From an uncultured Roseburia sp. (lineage in GTDB: Bacteria; Bacillota; Clostridia; Lachnospirales; Lachnospiraceae), in the NCBI GenBank assembly GCA_900550935.1, contig URUD01000034.1, forward strand, positions 1 to 32,564: a stretch of DNA of 32,564 nt, read 5' to 3'. The position numbers were made by a program, and so were the translations under genes. The notes beneath the pieces are model-generated. The model saw only the letters and a program-made list of their open reading frames with translations, had not been told where the DNA came from and ran no database searches. Shown here in pieces: positions 24,223-32,555 of this stretch (position 1 is the stretch's first letter; each line of letters begins with the position of its first letter).

Positions 24223-25113
24223 CTACTCCTCCTTAATTCCCCGGTTCACAAACAGGGAAATGATGATGATCAACACAAAAATGATCATGGAAACTGCCGA
24301 AGACAGCCCATAGTTATTCGATACAAATGCGTTCTGATGCGCATAAGTTAAGATTGTCTGCAACGTTGCACCGGTCAGTGCCCCCTTCTGCTGTGTCAGC
24401 AGATATATGATGTCAAACTGCTTGAATGTCGTAAATGTTGTCATGATAACCGCAGGTGCCATGATCGGCCGCACCGCCGGGATCGTAATATGTAAGGTCT
24501 GTTTGAAAAATCCTGCCCCGTCCATCCTTGCACTTTCATAGTAACTTTTATCAATACTCTGAAGTGCTCCGTCAAACATCATGATCATAAAAGGCAGTGC
24601 CATCCACAGGTTTAACACCATGCAGGATAGAAATGCCGGAACATTTTCCGACAGGTAATTCATCTTCTCAAACCCGAGTGCCACCAACACCTTATTGGCA
24701 AGTCCAAACTCCGTATTGTAGATCCCGACTTTCCATAACAGAATGGAAACATATGCCGGCATTGCCCAGGGAAACATCAAGAGTGTCTTATACACATTTT
24801 TTAAGGTAAGCCCCGGCGCATTTAATCCGAGTGCCAGAAAAAACGCGATGACAACCTGCAATACCATATTCAGGGCAGTCCACAGCAGCGTGGTGAGGAT
24901 CGCTATTAAAAATCCACTGTCCACTTTAAACAATGCCCGTGCATAATTTGAAAGACCGATGAACTCATACGAATCCCAGTGGAACAGGTTCATATTGGTC
25001 AGCGAAATATATCCCGTATATAAGATTGGAAATACAATGATTGCACCGATCAGCACGATCGCCGGAAGTGCATTCAGCCACGCTGCTATTTTTTTCTTAC
25101 TTTTCATGCCCAT
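24223..25113 (-). CDS. Maltodextrin ABC transporter permease, MalF-like
   Basis: The 296-residue six-helix permease carries the EAA motif YYESARMDGAGFFKQTLHITIP and begins with a helix ALPAIVLIGAIIVFPILYTG. The P1-P2 loops are short, as in Gram-positive MalF homologues. Two ATGs are close (25113 and 25107), with GAGGG four and ten bases upstream; the first is given, the second is equally possible. It follows malE by 18 bases. Specificity for maltodextrins is inferred from the two GH13 enzymes that follow in the same operon. Confidence 0.93.
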   Translation of the reverse strand: MGMKSKKKIAAWLNALPAIVLIGAIIVFPILYTGYISLTNMNLFHWDSYEFIGLSNYARALFKVDSGFLIAILTTLLWTALNMVLQVVIAFFLALGLNAPGLTLKNVYKTLLMFPWAMPAYVSILLWKVGIYNTEFGLANKVLVALGFEKMNYLSENVPAFLSCMVLNLWMALPFMIMMFDGALQSIDKSYYESARMDGAGFFKQTLHITIPAVRPIMAPAVIMTTFTTFKQFDIIYLLTQQKGALTGATLQTILTYAHQNAFVSNNYGLSSAVSMIIFVLIIIISLFVNRGIKEE

Positions 25114-25131
25114 CTACCCTCTTTTTTTACA

Positions 25132-26424
25132 CTACTGCATATCTGCGATCGCAGTCTTTGCAGCCTCCTGATATGTTTCTGCCGCTGTTTTGATGTCATC
25201 CCCGGATTTGTTGACTGCTGCAAGCAGACTCTCTGCCGGTCCCCACATAACGCTCATCTGCGGGATGTTTGGCATTGGCTGTGCAGTCTTTGCTGTTTCA
25301 CGCATTGCCATGATCATATCGTTGGCTGCCACGTCCGCATCCTCATATGCCTTTTCATTGGCAGGTGCACAGTTTGACTCTTTTGCAAGTGCGATCCCGA
25401 CCTTTTCATCTGCCATTGCCTTTAATACGCTTGCCACGGCTTCTTTTTTATCCTCGGCATGTTTTAACACACCAACCCCCTGCACACCGGAGTACGGAGC
25501 CAGCGGATTGCCGTTTGGCAGGGTAAATTCAGCCAGTGACTTGATTCCGTAGGAAATGCCTGCCTCTTTGATCCCGGAGATCAGCCATGGACCGCCGATG
25601 ATGGCTGCCGCTTTCTGCTCATTAAACAGCGTGTTACAGGTATCGTAATCTCCCTCACCCATCAGTTCGGCAAACTGTTTGTTATAGGTAAGTGCCTCGA
25701 TCATCTCGTCCGTGTCAAGTCCCGGATTTGCATCCTTGTCAATGATGTAAGCTCCAAATCCATTGATGACCGGTGCCACATTATATGCTGTGGAATGCTG
25801 GTTTACCACGGCATAAGTTCCGGCTGCCGTATCGGTGTGATCCTGCATGTACGCATACAGCTCATCCGTTGTGGATGGAACCTCGCCCTCCCACAGATCC
25901 TGATTGTAGAGGAATAACAGTGTCTCATAATAAACCGGAAGCAGATACTGTGTATCCTGATAGATTCCTGCCTCCACCGTCATCGGAAGCAGTCCGTCCA
26001 GTTCATCCTCCCCGATAAAATCTGTGATCGGTGCAAGGATACCCATCTCTGCAAACATTCCAAGTGAGTCATGTGCGTAAAAATAAAGATCCGGTCCATT
26101 TGCAGCATCATTTCCGTAGAGTTGGAGCTGATCGGTCAGCTCTGATTTCTTCTCAAATGATACGGTAATGTTCTCATCCGAAAGTTCCTCATTTACTTCG
26201 TCGGCGATCACCTGCATGATGCTCTCATCTCCGTCATGCCAGATCGTAACCGTCTGCCCCCCGGATGAAGTATCATCTTTTTCTGTCTCTTTCTCATCCT
26301 CCGTTTTTTCAGAAGATCCGATCTCCTGTTTTGTTTCCTCTCCCGTTGTGTCTGTGCTTCCACATGCTGCGATAGCGGAACCTGCCAATACCCCACATAA
26401 CATGATACAAAATTTTCGTTTCAT
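25132..26424 (-). CDS. Maltodextrin-binding lipoprotein, family 1 solute-binding protein
   Basis: The 430-residue lipoprotein has a signal MKRKFCIMLCGVLAGSAIAAC with a lipobox ending at Cys21, followed by an acidic Thr/Glu/Lys linker (about 22-55), as usual for surface lipoproteins of Gram-positives. The mature part shows TVTIWHDGDESIMQVIADEV, GPDLYFYAHDSLGMFAE and AAAIIGGPWLISGIKEAGI, typical of MalE/family 1 binding proteins. It is the first gene of the operon, with the site AGGGAGGAG upstream, and lies divergent to the LacI gene with an operator-like palindrome only 14 bases ahead of its start. It captures the sugar for MalF/MalG. Confidence 0.92.
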   Translation of the reverse strand: MKRKFCIMLCGVLAGSAIAACGSTDTTGEETKQEIGSSEKTEDEKETEKDDTSSGGQTVTIWHDGDESIMQVIADEVNEELSDENITVSFEKKSELTDQLQLYGNDAANGPDLYFYAHDSLGMFAEMGILAPITDFIGEDELDGLLPMTVEAGIYQDTQYLLPVYYETLLFLYNQDLWEGEVPSTTDELYAYMQDHTDTAAGTYAVVNQHSTAYNVAPVINGFGAYIIDKDANPGLDTDEMIEALTYNKQFAELMGEGDYDTCNTLFNEQKAAAIIGGPWLISGIKEAGISYGIKSLAEFTLPNGNPLAPYSGVQGVGVLKHAEDKKEAVASVLKAMADEKVGIALAKESNCAPANEKAYEDADVAANDMIMAMRETAKTAQPMPNIPQMSVMWGPAESLLAAVNKSGDDIKTAAETYQEAAKTAIADMQ

Positions 26425-26437
26425 ATTTTTCTCCTCC

Positions 26438-26457
26438 CTAAGAAAATGTTTTCCTAA
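26438..26457. promoter_or_regulatory. LacI-type operator upstream of malE
   Basis: A 20-base near-palindrome reads TTAGGAAAAC then ATTTTCTTAG on the minus strand, with symmetry at most positions. It sits directly ahead of the malE ribosome site, where a bound repressor would block the transcript. Its left half recurs in the lacI promoter (26549-26558). Confidence 0.65.
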
Positions 26458-26489
26458 TTTTTTTGTGTTTTTTGTTGCTTTGTAATTTT

Positions 26490-26518
26490 ATTTAATCACT
26501 TTGCTCTTGTTTTTCCAA
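26490..26518 (-). promoter_or_regulatory. Tentative malE operon promoter
   Basis: The minus strand shows TTGGAA (26513-26518) and TTAAAT (26490-26495) with 17 bases between them. Both boxes are four of six matches, so this is tentative. The palindrome at 26438-26457 would lie in the transcript, fitting a roadblock-type repressor site. Confidence 0.35.
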
Positions 26519-26538
26519 TACTTTTTGTGTTTTCTTAC

Positions 26539-26567
26539 TTGACTTTGTTAGGAAAACGCTATACTAT
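26539..26567 (+). promoter_or_regulatory. lacI-type gene promoter with overlapping operator half-site
   Basis: TTGACT (26539-26544) is followed by TATACT (26560-26565, 15-base spacer) or TACTAT (26562-26567, 17-base spacer). Between the boxes lies TTAGGAAAACG, the same half-site as in the malE palindrome, which suggests autoregulation. Confidence 0.55.
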
Positions 26568-26646
26568 TTTTATGAATTTGTGCACTATTTACTCTTTTAT
26601 TATCCAGAAAAATACATACCGATTTTGTCGAAAAATGGAGGTTATC

Positions 26647-27678
26647 ATGACGATCACGATCCGCGAGGTTGCAGAAGCCGCCGGTGTTTCGGTTTCTACC
26701 GTTTCCAAAGTCATCAATGGGAAAGGCTCGATCTCAGCCGCGACTGCTGCAAATGTAAACCGCATCATCGAAGAGCTTCACTTTACACCCAACGCAAGGG
26801 CTGTTTCCTTTGCCAAAAAACTGACCAAAAATATCGTCTTTCTCACTTCTCTTGAAAAGGAAGAAGCATATAAAAATCCGCACATGTTTGATATCATGTG
26901 CGGTGCTTACAATGAACTGTCAAAATACCAGTACAGTATGACTTTGGTGGATACTTCAAAAGATGCCTATCCGGGTGAAACCGTGGAAAAAATCATTGCC
27001 ATGGGAGGTGCGGATGGCATCGTCGTCCACGGTTCCGCCTTAAACGATAAGACGGCAGATCTGATCTTAGAACAGAATTTTCCCCATACCATCATTGGAA
27101 ATCCGGGGTTTGACAACCAGCTCTGCTGGATCGACACCAACCACACCTTAGGCGGACAGTTTGCTGCAGAGCATCTGCTGTCGTTTGGCTACAAACACAT
27201 CGCCTTTATCGGCGGGAAAAAGACCGATTTCATCTCACAGCAGCGTTTAAAAGGAGTACGACAGACCCTGTTAAAGGCAGGCCACCGCATGGATGGCGCG
27301 CACATCGTCTACACCGACTCCAGTCGTCAGTCAGCCTATATCTCGGCAGAGAAACTGCTTTCCTTAGAAACGCCCCCAGATGCCATCGTCTGTGAAAACA
27401 ATAATATCGCACTTGGTGTTGCAAAATATCTTGCCGCATCCCACCTTCGTATCCCGGACGACATTGCTTTCCTTACCTTTGACCGCTACCCTTATACCAG
27501 TATCATTGATCCGTCCCCGACGATCATTGATGTTGATGTCTATGACATGGGTGTGCAGGCTGGCAGCACACTTGCAAGGAAACTGGAAAATCCGTCTCTT
27601 CTGGTGCAGAGTTTTACGACACTCCCAATTTTGATCCAGGGTAAGACCACCGGAAAAAAGCAGCACACTTCTACATGA
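26647..27678 (+). CDS. LacI family repressor, probable maltodextrin regulator
   Basis: The product has 343 residues from the ATG at 26647, preceded by GGAGG six to seven bases upstream; the longer frame from 26527 begins inside the promoter. The N-terminal headpiece is textbook LacI/GalR (TIREVAEAAGVSVSTVSKVI followed by NGKGSISAATAANVNRIIEE). The rest is the two-lobed periplasmic-binding-like effector domain (DGIVVHGSALND, AAEHLLSFGYKHIAFIGGKK, DAIVCENNNIALGVAKYLA, DDIAFLTFDRYPYTSIIDPSPTII). It is divergent from malE and faces operator-like sites on both sides of the gap, so repression of the sugar operon and of itself is the likely role. Its stop overlaps the convergent M14 peptidase gene by eight bases. 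Confidence 0.93.
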   Translation: MTITIREVAEAAGVSVSTVSKVINGKGSISAATAANVNRIIEELHFTPNARAVSFAKKLTKNIVFLTSLEKEEAYKNPHMFDIMCGAYNELSKYQYSMTLVDTSKDAYPGETVEKIIAMGGADGIVVHGSALNDKTADLILEQNFPHTIIGNPGFDNQLCWIDTNHTLGGQFAAEHLLSFGYKHIAFIGGKKTDFISQQRLKGVRQTLLKAGHRMDGAHIVYTDSSRQSAYISAEKLLSLETPPDAIVCENNNIALGVAKYLAASHLRIPDDIAFLTFDRYPYTSIIDPSPTIIDVDVYDMGVQAGSTLARKLENPSLLVQSFTTLPILIQGKTTGKKQHTST

Positions 27679-28948
27679 TCTGTGTCATACCACCAAGCAG
27701 GATCGGACGGTTTGCCCGATAGATGGTCTCAAACTGTGACATCGGCAGCGGATTTACGCCCAGTCCTGCTTCGATCGTATAACCTGGTCTGTCATACTCT
27801 TTTATGAACCAGTCTTTATACCCCGCATAGGCAGATTCTGCCGGTGTAAGTTCCACTGCATAGCCGCTGACCCTGCCAAAATACTGCGCGATCTCTTCTG
27901 AGCGTGCCGGCTCATAGTCCAGATATTTCCAGTAAATGACTTCTCCCTGTGTATGGTATGCCAAAATCAGTTCAAACTCATGCTCCCTTGTAAACTCATA
28001 CATAGCAATACTCTCCGGCTCTGTCAATGATGCCATGCCGACATAATCGCGCGGTGCCGGTTTCGTGTAGCCTTTTGCATATTTGATCTTTCTCGCTTCC
28101 TCCCAGCTTGCCGGGAACTGCAGATTCAGATCAACGCCGTCAATATTTGCCTTCCATCCATCCGGAAACGGGATATCCGGAAAATCCGCTGCAATACGGA
28201 CTGCCTGCCGGTAGAAATCTCCGCTTGTCAGCACTCCGTTGACCAGATCGACTCCATCGGGATTTACCATCGGGATTAAGTACAGACTGAACCGCTGAAA
28301 CAATTCTTCCACCGGAAATTCGCTGTTTGCTTCGCCCCGTAATGCTCTTGCATATTCTTCTCCATACTCTTCGGCAAATTTCAGTAAAACCGGAGTCGTA
28401 ATGCTCTCATTGGCATGGAAAGATGCGTTATAACAGACTTCCTGCGATCCATCTCCCAGTTTCAGGTACAAAAGTTCCTTTCGCATGACACTTCTTCCGA
28501 TACTGCCAACCGAAAGAAACGGATATCTGACCTTAAGTCCATCCACGATATAACCTAACAGCTCCGACGTATACCTGACATTTTCCGGTACAAGCGGAAA
28601 ACCAAGCGGTATCTCAAGAACTGCATCCACCTGGAGATTCTTGGGATCGATCAGCGGATTTGCCGTAAGGATCGCCTGTTCTGTCGTTTTATATTCCTTT
28701 GCGATCCGGTATAAACTGTCACTCTCTGCGATCGTATGCTCCACATACCCCTTTAAATAGGGCTGCAGCTTCTTCCACACATCACGATTGACAATACACG
28801 CATCTTTTTCCCCCAGAAAAGCCTGCAGATTTCCGCAGGTTTCTCTTCCGAATATTCCATCCACTCTGGTCGGATAGTTTGCCCTGCTCAATGCCAGCTG
28901 CAGATACTCCACCTGTGTACCGCGGTCTCCCGGAAATAAATAATTCAT
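27671..28948 (-). CDS. M14 peptidase with PG-binding and LysM domains (endopeptidase I/YqgT-like)
   Basis: The 425-residue protein has a peptidoglycan-binding domain (about 1-66; GDRGTQVEYLQLALSRANYP), a LysM unit (about 70-115; HTIAESDSLYRIAKEYKTTE), and an M14 zinc carboxypeptidase domain. Zn ligands are H178 and E181 in SFHANESI and H332 in LAYHTQGE; the catalytic Glu is E393 in TIEAGLG. The motif GVDLNLQFP is the family's substrate-binding loop. The arrangement is that of gamma-D-glutamyl-(L)-meso-diaminopimelate peptidase I, which cuts cell-wall peptides. No signal peptide is present, as in the sporulation-linked members, so it may act in the mother cell/forespore or on imported muropeptides. 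It lies 54 bases after the hydrolase gene. AGGTGG precedes the start. Confidence 0.93.
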   Translation of the reverse strand: MNYLFPGDRGTQVEYLQLALSRANYPTRVDGIFGRETCGNLQAFLGEKDACIVNRDVWKKLQPYLKGYVEHTIAESDSLYRIAKEYKTTEQAILTANPLIDPKNLQVDAVLEIPLGFPLVPENVRYTSELLGYIVDGLKVRYPFLSVGSIGRSVMRKELLYLKLGDGSQEVCYNASFHANESITTPVLLKFAEEYGEEYARALRGEANSEFPVEELFQRFSLYLIPMVNPDGVDLVNGVLTSGDFYRQAVRIAADFPDIPFPDGWKANIDGVDLNLQFPASWEEARKIKYAKGYTKPAPRDYVGMASLTEPESIAMYEFTREHEFELILAYHTQGEVIYWKYLDYEPARSEEIAQYFGRVSGYAVELTPAESAYAGYKDWFIKEYDRPGYTIEAGLGVNPLPMSQFETIYRANRPILLGGMTQIM

Positions 28949-29002
28949 TCATCCACCTGTTTTTTCAACTCTCTTTTATGATATGAAAGTTTCCAAAAAA
29001 CG

Positions 29003-31192
29003 TTACTTTATCTCATAGCGGATGTTATCCATCCAGAGTTTACCATTTTCTGAAGAATCAAACGTAAATACGACTCGTCTGATCTGTTTAAAATCAAACT
29101 CTTCCGTCTCATGGGTAAGGTCTTTATGCCGGATGGCTACGGTCTGGAACGGATATTTCCACTCGGCATCTTTATACAGATACTGAATCTTGGAAAGCCG
29201 TACCGGATAGGCAGAATGAAGGGTTGCAAGGTCGCCCACTTTTGCATAAGCACGGTTTCCGGCTGAATCGATAAAGTATACCGTAAAGTCAAGCACTCCA
29301 TCCCCCACTGTCTCCTGCTCCTCATTCAGGTTGCAGATATCAAATGAAAATGCTCCCCCGCTAAGATCCCTGTTCTCCCCAAACACGATCTCATACTCTG
29401 CCTCTCTCGTATGATCCCACTTCAGATAAAGTCCATGATTTTCACGTTCTCCTCTGTTCTCATCCGAATCGGTAATCCTCTCTTCCGTCCACATTGCCAT
29501 ATGTACTGCATCACACACGCTTTCATCTGTCGCTGTTGTCACATCCGAATCCTCTTCAAAATCCGCGATCAGCCGGGATGACGATGTATCATATTGCTGG
29601 GCATACAACGTCTTTGGCAGATACCTCTCATATCTTCCCTCATCATAAAGAAGGCTCTCATACGTCGTATCTCCCTTTAATGTGACATCAAAAAATGCCC
29701 TTGAAAATACCTTTAAAAGATACTGCTGCTCGTCCTGTGAGATAAAGTCTGCAACATTAAGCCACCAGGAAAACGGCGGCTCCATATCATATTTTCCCCA
29801 CAGCGTATTGAACTGTCCATGATTTGCGCCCGCAAGATAAAGGGATATCTTTCTATAATCTCCCTCGCCTGTAAACGACACATTTTCGTACTGTTCATTT
29901 CCCATGAAAACAGAAACATCCTGATCGTTCGCACCCTGGATCACCATATAATTGACATCCGAAAGTTCGACCATATGGTCTGCCGGCTCATACTGTCCAT
30001 AAGAGGGGGCAACCGCAAGCAATGCCTTGATGGAAAACGGATAGTTTAATTCAAACATGCCATTGCTCGGATAATTTTCATATTCGCTGAACAGATATGC
30101 ATCCGCGATCATCTCCCCGCCTCTGGAATGACCTGCCAGACCGATCTTCTCAGGGTCGATCTTCTGATACAGCGGGCTTTCCGCATCATGATTACACTGC
30201 AGGATCATTTTTATATTTTCTAACAGAAGGATCGCACGCCCGTCATTTTCTCCACTGCGCTCATTTAAAGCATTTTCATCCACCGACACAAAGACATACC
30301 CCAATGAGGCAAAATAAGTTCCGAGGTACTCATACCCCAGATAGGACTCTTCGGTAATGCTGTGATTGCCATGTGCTATAAAGATCACCGGACAGTCTGT
30401 TTCCTCTTTCGGATACCAGATTTTTCCTGCTACCGGCACTGCCTCCAAATCCTCGGACTGAAAGAAATCGCGGTACCACTCTTCTATCTCTTCGCTCTCC
30501 ATCACATAGCGGCTCAGATCGACCGGTTCTGTTTTCAGATCCGCATCCTCCCGGTTTGAATAACAAAGCGTTTCCACCGTACAGGTTCCATTTCCCCCAT
30601 AGGAAGCAAAACCCTCCCCGACTGGATTTTCCACCTGTTTTTCCTCTGCCAGATATGTTTTGACATAAGTATCCGAAAAGCCCTCCGAGCCTAACAACCA
30701 TATGAAAAAGGCCGTCACACCGCCTGTAAATGCACAAAGCAATACTACACCCGCTTTACGCACGCGTTTTTTTAAGAGCAGATACGCACTTTTTACAAAC
30801 AATGCTGCCGCAAAAAAAAGGAGTAATACGGTTAAAATTATCTGTTCTTCCTTTGCTCCAATACTCCCATATTCCGCTGAAACATATAACATCGTAAGGT
30901 CTGCCACACTCCAGAACAGACTCTTTCCATCACAGATCACGATCCGCCGCAAAAGCCACCCCGCAAGCATAGAAAAAAGGAGCCCCACCGGCACTGCCAG
31001 CATGACTCCGATCATCCAGCCAAGCCACGGTCTTCTTACCAGGGATGATAAAACATTCCCCATAAAAACACCAAGAAACAAAAGTGATGCTGCATGGAAC
31101 CATTTACTGCTTCCCGCAAACCCACTTCGTATCTTTCTGACCTGATCTATGATATCCTCTTTTCTTTTTTTTATCCTTTGTCTGATCTCCAT
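29003..31192 (-). CDS. Membrane-anchored alpha/beta hydrolase with C-terminal beta-sandwich
   Basis: The product has 729 residues from the ATG at 31192 (MEIRQRIKKRKEDIIDQVRK), with AGGAG about ten bases upstream; the longer frame from 31366 lies inside the MATE gene and has no such site. After a basic N-terminus come about four to five membrane helices (34-54, 57-79, 116-136, 147-168). An extracytoplasmic hydrolase follows: oxyanion HGNH (about 274), nucleophile elbow IGLAGHSRGGEM (Ser about 356), acid likely in QGANDQD (about 423), and His in LAGANHGQF (about 458). The last 200 residues form a beta-rich region ending SSENGKLWMDNIRYEIK, like a carbohydrate-binding jelly roll. The start overlaps the MATE stop by 22 bases. 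Substrate is unknown; the elbow fits an esterase or acyl hydrolase. Confidence 0.82.
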   Translation of the reverse strand: MEIRQRIKKRKEDIIDQVRKIRSGFAGSSKWFHAASLLFLGVFMGNVLSSLVRRPWLGWMIGVMLAVPVGLLFSMLAGWLLRRIVICDGKSLFWSVADLTMLYVSAEYGSIGAKEEQIILTVLLLFFAAALFVKSAYLLLKKRVRKAGVVLLCAFTGGVTAFFIWLLGSEGFSDTYVKTYLAEEKQVENPVGEGFASYGGNGTCTVETLCYSNREDADLKTEPVDLSRYVMESEEIEEWYRDFFQSEDLEAVPVAGKIWYPKEETDCPVIFIAHGNHSITEESYLGYEYLGTYFASLGYVFVSVDENALNERSGENDGRAILLLENIKMILQCNHDAESPLYQKIDPEKIGLAGHSRGGEMIADAYLFSEYENYPSNGMFELNYPFSIKALLAVAPSYGQYEPADHMVELSDVNYMVIQGANDQDVSVFMGNEQYENVSFTGEGDYRKISLYLAGANHGQFNTLWGKYDMEPPFSWWLNVADFISQDEQQYLLKVFSRAFFDVTLKGDTTYESLLYDEGRYERYLPKTLYAQQYDTSSSRLIADFEEDSDVTTATDESVCDAVHMAMWTEERITDSDENRGERENHGLYLKWDHTREAEYEIVFGENRDLSGGAFSFDICNLNEEQETVGDGVLDFTVYFIDSAGNRAYAKVGDLATLHSAYPVRLSKIQYLYKDAEWKYPFQTVAIRHKDLTHETEEFDFKQIRRVVFTFDSSENGKLWMDNIRYEIK

Positions 31193-32493
31193 AAAACGCT
31201 GACTCCTGTTTCTTTGCGCAACGCCACAATCATTAGAAGTACCGTGATCCCTTCCGCCACCGGAAAAGCAAGCCATACTCCATTTAATCCAAAGAAAAAT
31301 GACATGATAAACGCGCTGAGGATGATTGCAACGAACCCTCGTAATATTGAAGTGATAAACGCCCATCTTGCCGATTCAACGGCACTGAGCACTCCGGTTC
31401 CCACGATATTGACTCCCGCAAACAAAAATCCGATAAAGTATAATCTTAATCCCGTCCTGGCATACTCTGCCAGCACGGGATTTCCTTCACTGTTAAAAAC
31501 GGCAGCGATCGGCTCTGTAAAAAGAAATACAAACAGATAGATCACGATCGCAAAGACAAGTGCGGTACCTATTCCAAGGCGCATGGTCTGTGTTACCTTT
31601 TTCTCTTCTCTCTTCCCATAAAACTCACTGAGCAGAGGCTGTGCTCCCAGTGAAACGCCATTGAACATAGATACTGCAACCAGTGCAGTATTGGCAACCA
31701 CGCCATAGGCAGCCACACCGATATTTCCCGCAATTCGCAGAATGATCGTATTAAAGACCGCAGTTGTCACCCCGGATGAAATCTCACCCACAAAAGCGGA
31801 TACGCCAACCTGACACGAGCGGATCAGCCGCAGAACGGATGGTCTTACTGGTTTTAATACCACACCGCACTTTCTGGAACAAAGATGCGTACAGCAGATC
31901 AGTACACCGATCAGGGGAGAAAATGCGGTCGCAAGTGCTGCCCCCTCCATTCCCATGCCAAGTGGAAACATCAGAATATAATCCATTACAATATTAAACA
32001 GGCTGCTGAACAGAGTCGCTGCCATCGCAACCGAAGGTGCCTTATCATTCCGCACAAACGCATTGCAGATATAATTCCAGATAAAGCACGGTGCAAACGT
32101 CATGAAGATCCGGGTATATGGCGCACCGACTGCAATGATCGTGGCATCTCCACCCAAAAATCCCACGATCTTATCCGGGATCAGCCCGCCAATCAGCATA
32201 AAAAAGATACCGATCACGGTTCCAAAAAACAAAGCATTGAAAAAGTAGCTGTCCTTATCCTCTGCATTTCTGCTGCGTGCCACGGAAAAACGGATGCCGG
32301 AACCCACACCGATCATCGATCCTATCGCAAAGATCAGACTGTAAACCGGCAGCACCAGATTTAATGCTGTGATACCGTTTGCCCCCACTGCCAATGAGAT
32401 AAAAAAGGTATCTGCCAGAATATACAAGGACATTCCGATCATTCCCAGTACATTTTGTGAGACATATTTTGTAAACTGTTTCTTTACCGACAT
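31171..32493 (-). CDS. MATE family efflux transporter (MepA-like)
   Basis: This 440-residue protein has about twelve hydrophobic helices. It begins MSVKKQFTKYVSQNVLGMIGMSLYILADTFFISLAVGANGITALNLVLP, the clostridial MepA-type MATE start. IGVGSGIRFSVARSRNAEDKD and the second-half GEISSGVTTAVFNTIILRIAGNIGVAAYGVV and GVSLGAQPLLSEFYGKREEKK are further signatures. The Asp in LADTFF corresponds to the helix-1 acidic residue used for coupling. It would export cationic compounds. The start has AGGAG eleven bases upstream. A dyad at 32539-32555, a possible regulator site, precedes it. Its end is translationally coupled to the hydrolase gene, suggesting the pump and hydrolase serve one function. Confidence 0.93.
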   Translation of the reverse strand: MSVKKQFTKYVSQNVLGMIGMSLYILADTFFISLAVGANGITALNLVLPVYSLIFAIGSMIGVGSGIRFSVARSRNAEDKDSYFFNALFFGTVIGIFFMLIGGLIPDKIVGFLGGDATIIAVGAPYTRIFMTFAPCFIWNYICNAFVRNDKAPSVAMAATLFSSLFNIVMDYILMFPLGMGMEGAALATAFSPLIGVLICCTHLCSRKCGVVLKPVRPSVLRLIRSCQVGVSAFVGEISSGVTTAVFNTIILRIAGNIGVAAYGVVANTALVAVSMFNGVSLGAQPLLSEFYGKREEKKVTQTMRLGIGTALVFAIVIYLFVFLFTEPIAAVFNSEGNPVLAEYARTGLRLYFIGFLFAGVNIVGTGVLSAVESARWAFITSILRGFVAIILSAFIMSFFFGLNGVWLAFPVAEGITVLLMIVALRKETGVSVLWRSDKG

Positions 32494-32538
32494 TTCTTGT
32501 TTTCTCCTATCTACTACAATATATTTATGGTTAATATC

Positions 32539-32555
32539 CCTTACAGCCAGTAAGG
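32539..32555. promoter_or_regulatory. Dyad (possible operator) upstream of the MATE-hydrolase operon
   Basis: CCTTAC (32539-32544) and GTAAGG (32550-32555) form a perfect inverted repeat around AGCCA. It lies about 45 bases ahead of the MATE start, on the promoter side of a TATATT-like box. MerR- or TetR-type regulators of pumps use such dyads; the regulator would lie outside the window. Confidence 0.4.

Noticed and set aside
26547..26566. Catabolite-responsive (cre) element in the lacI promoter
   Set aside because: The core AAACGC resembles cre, but the flanks do not fit the palindromic consensus. It matches the local LacI half-site better.
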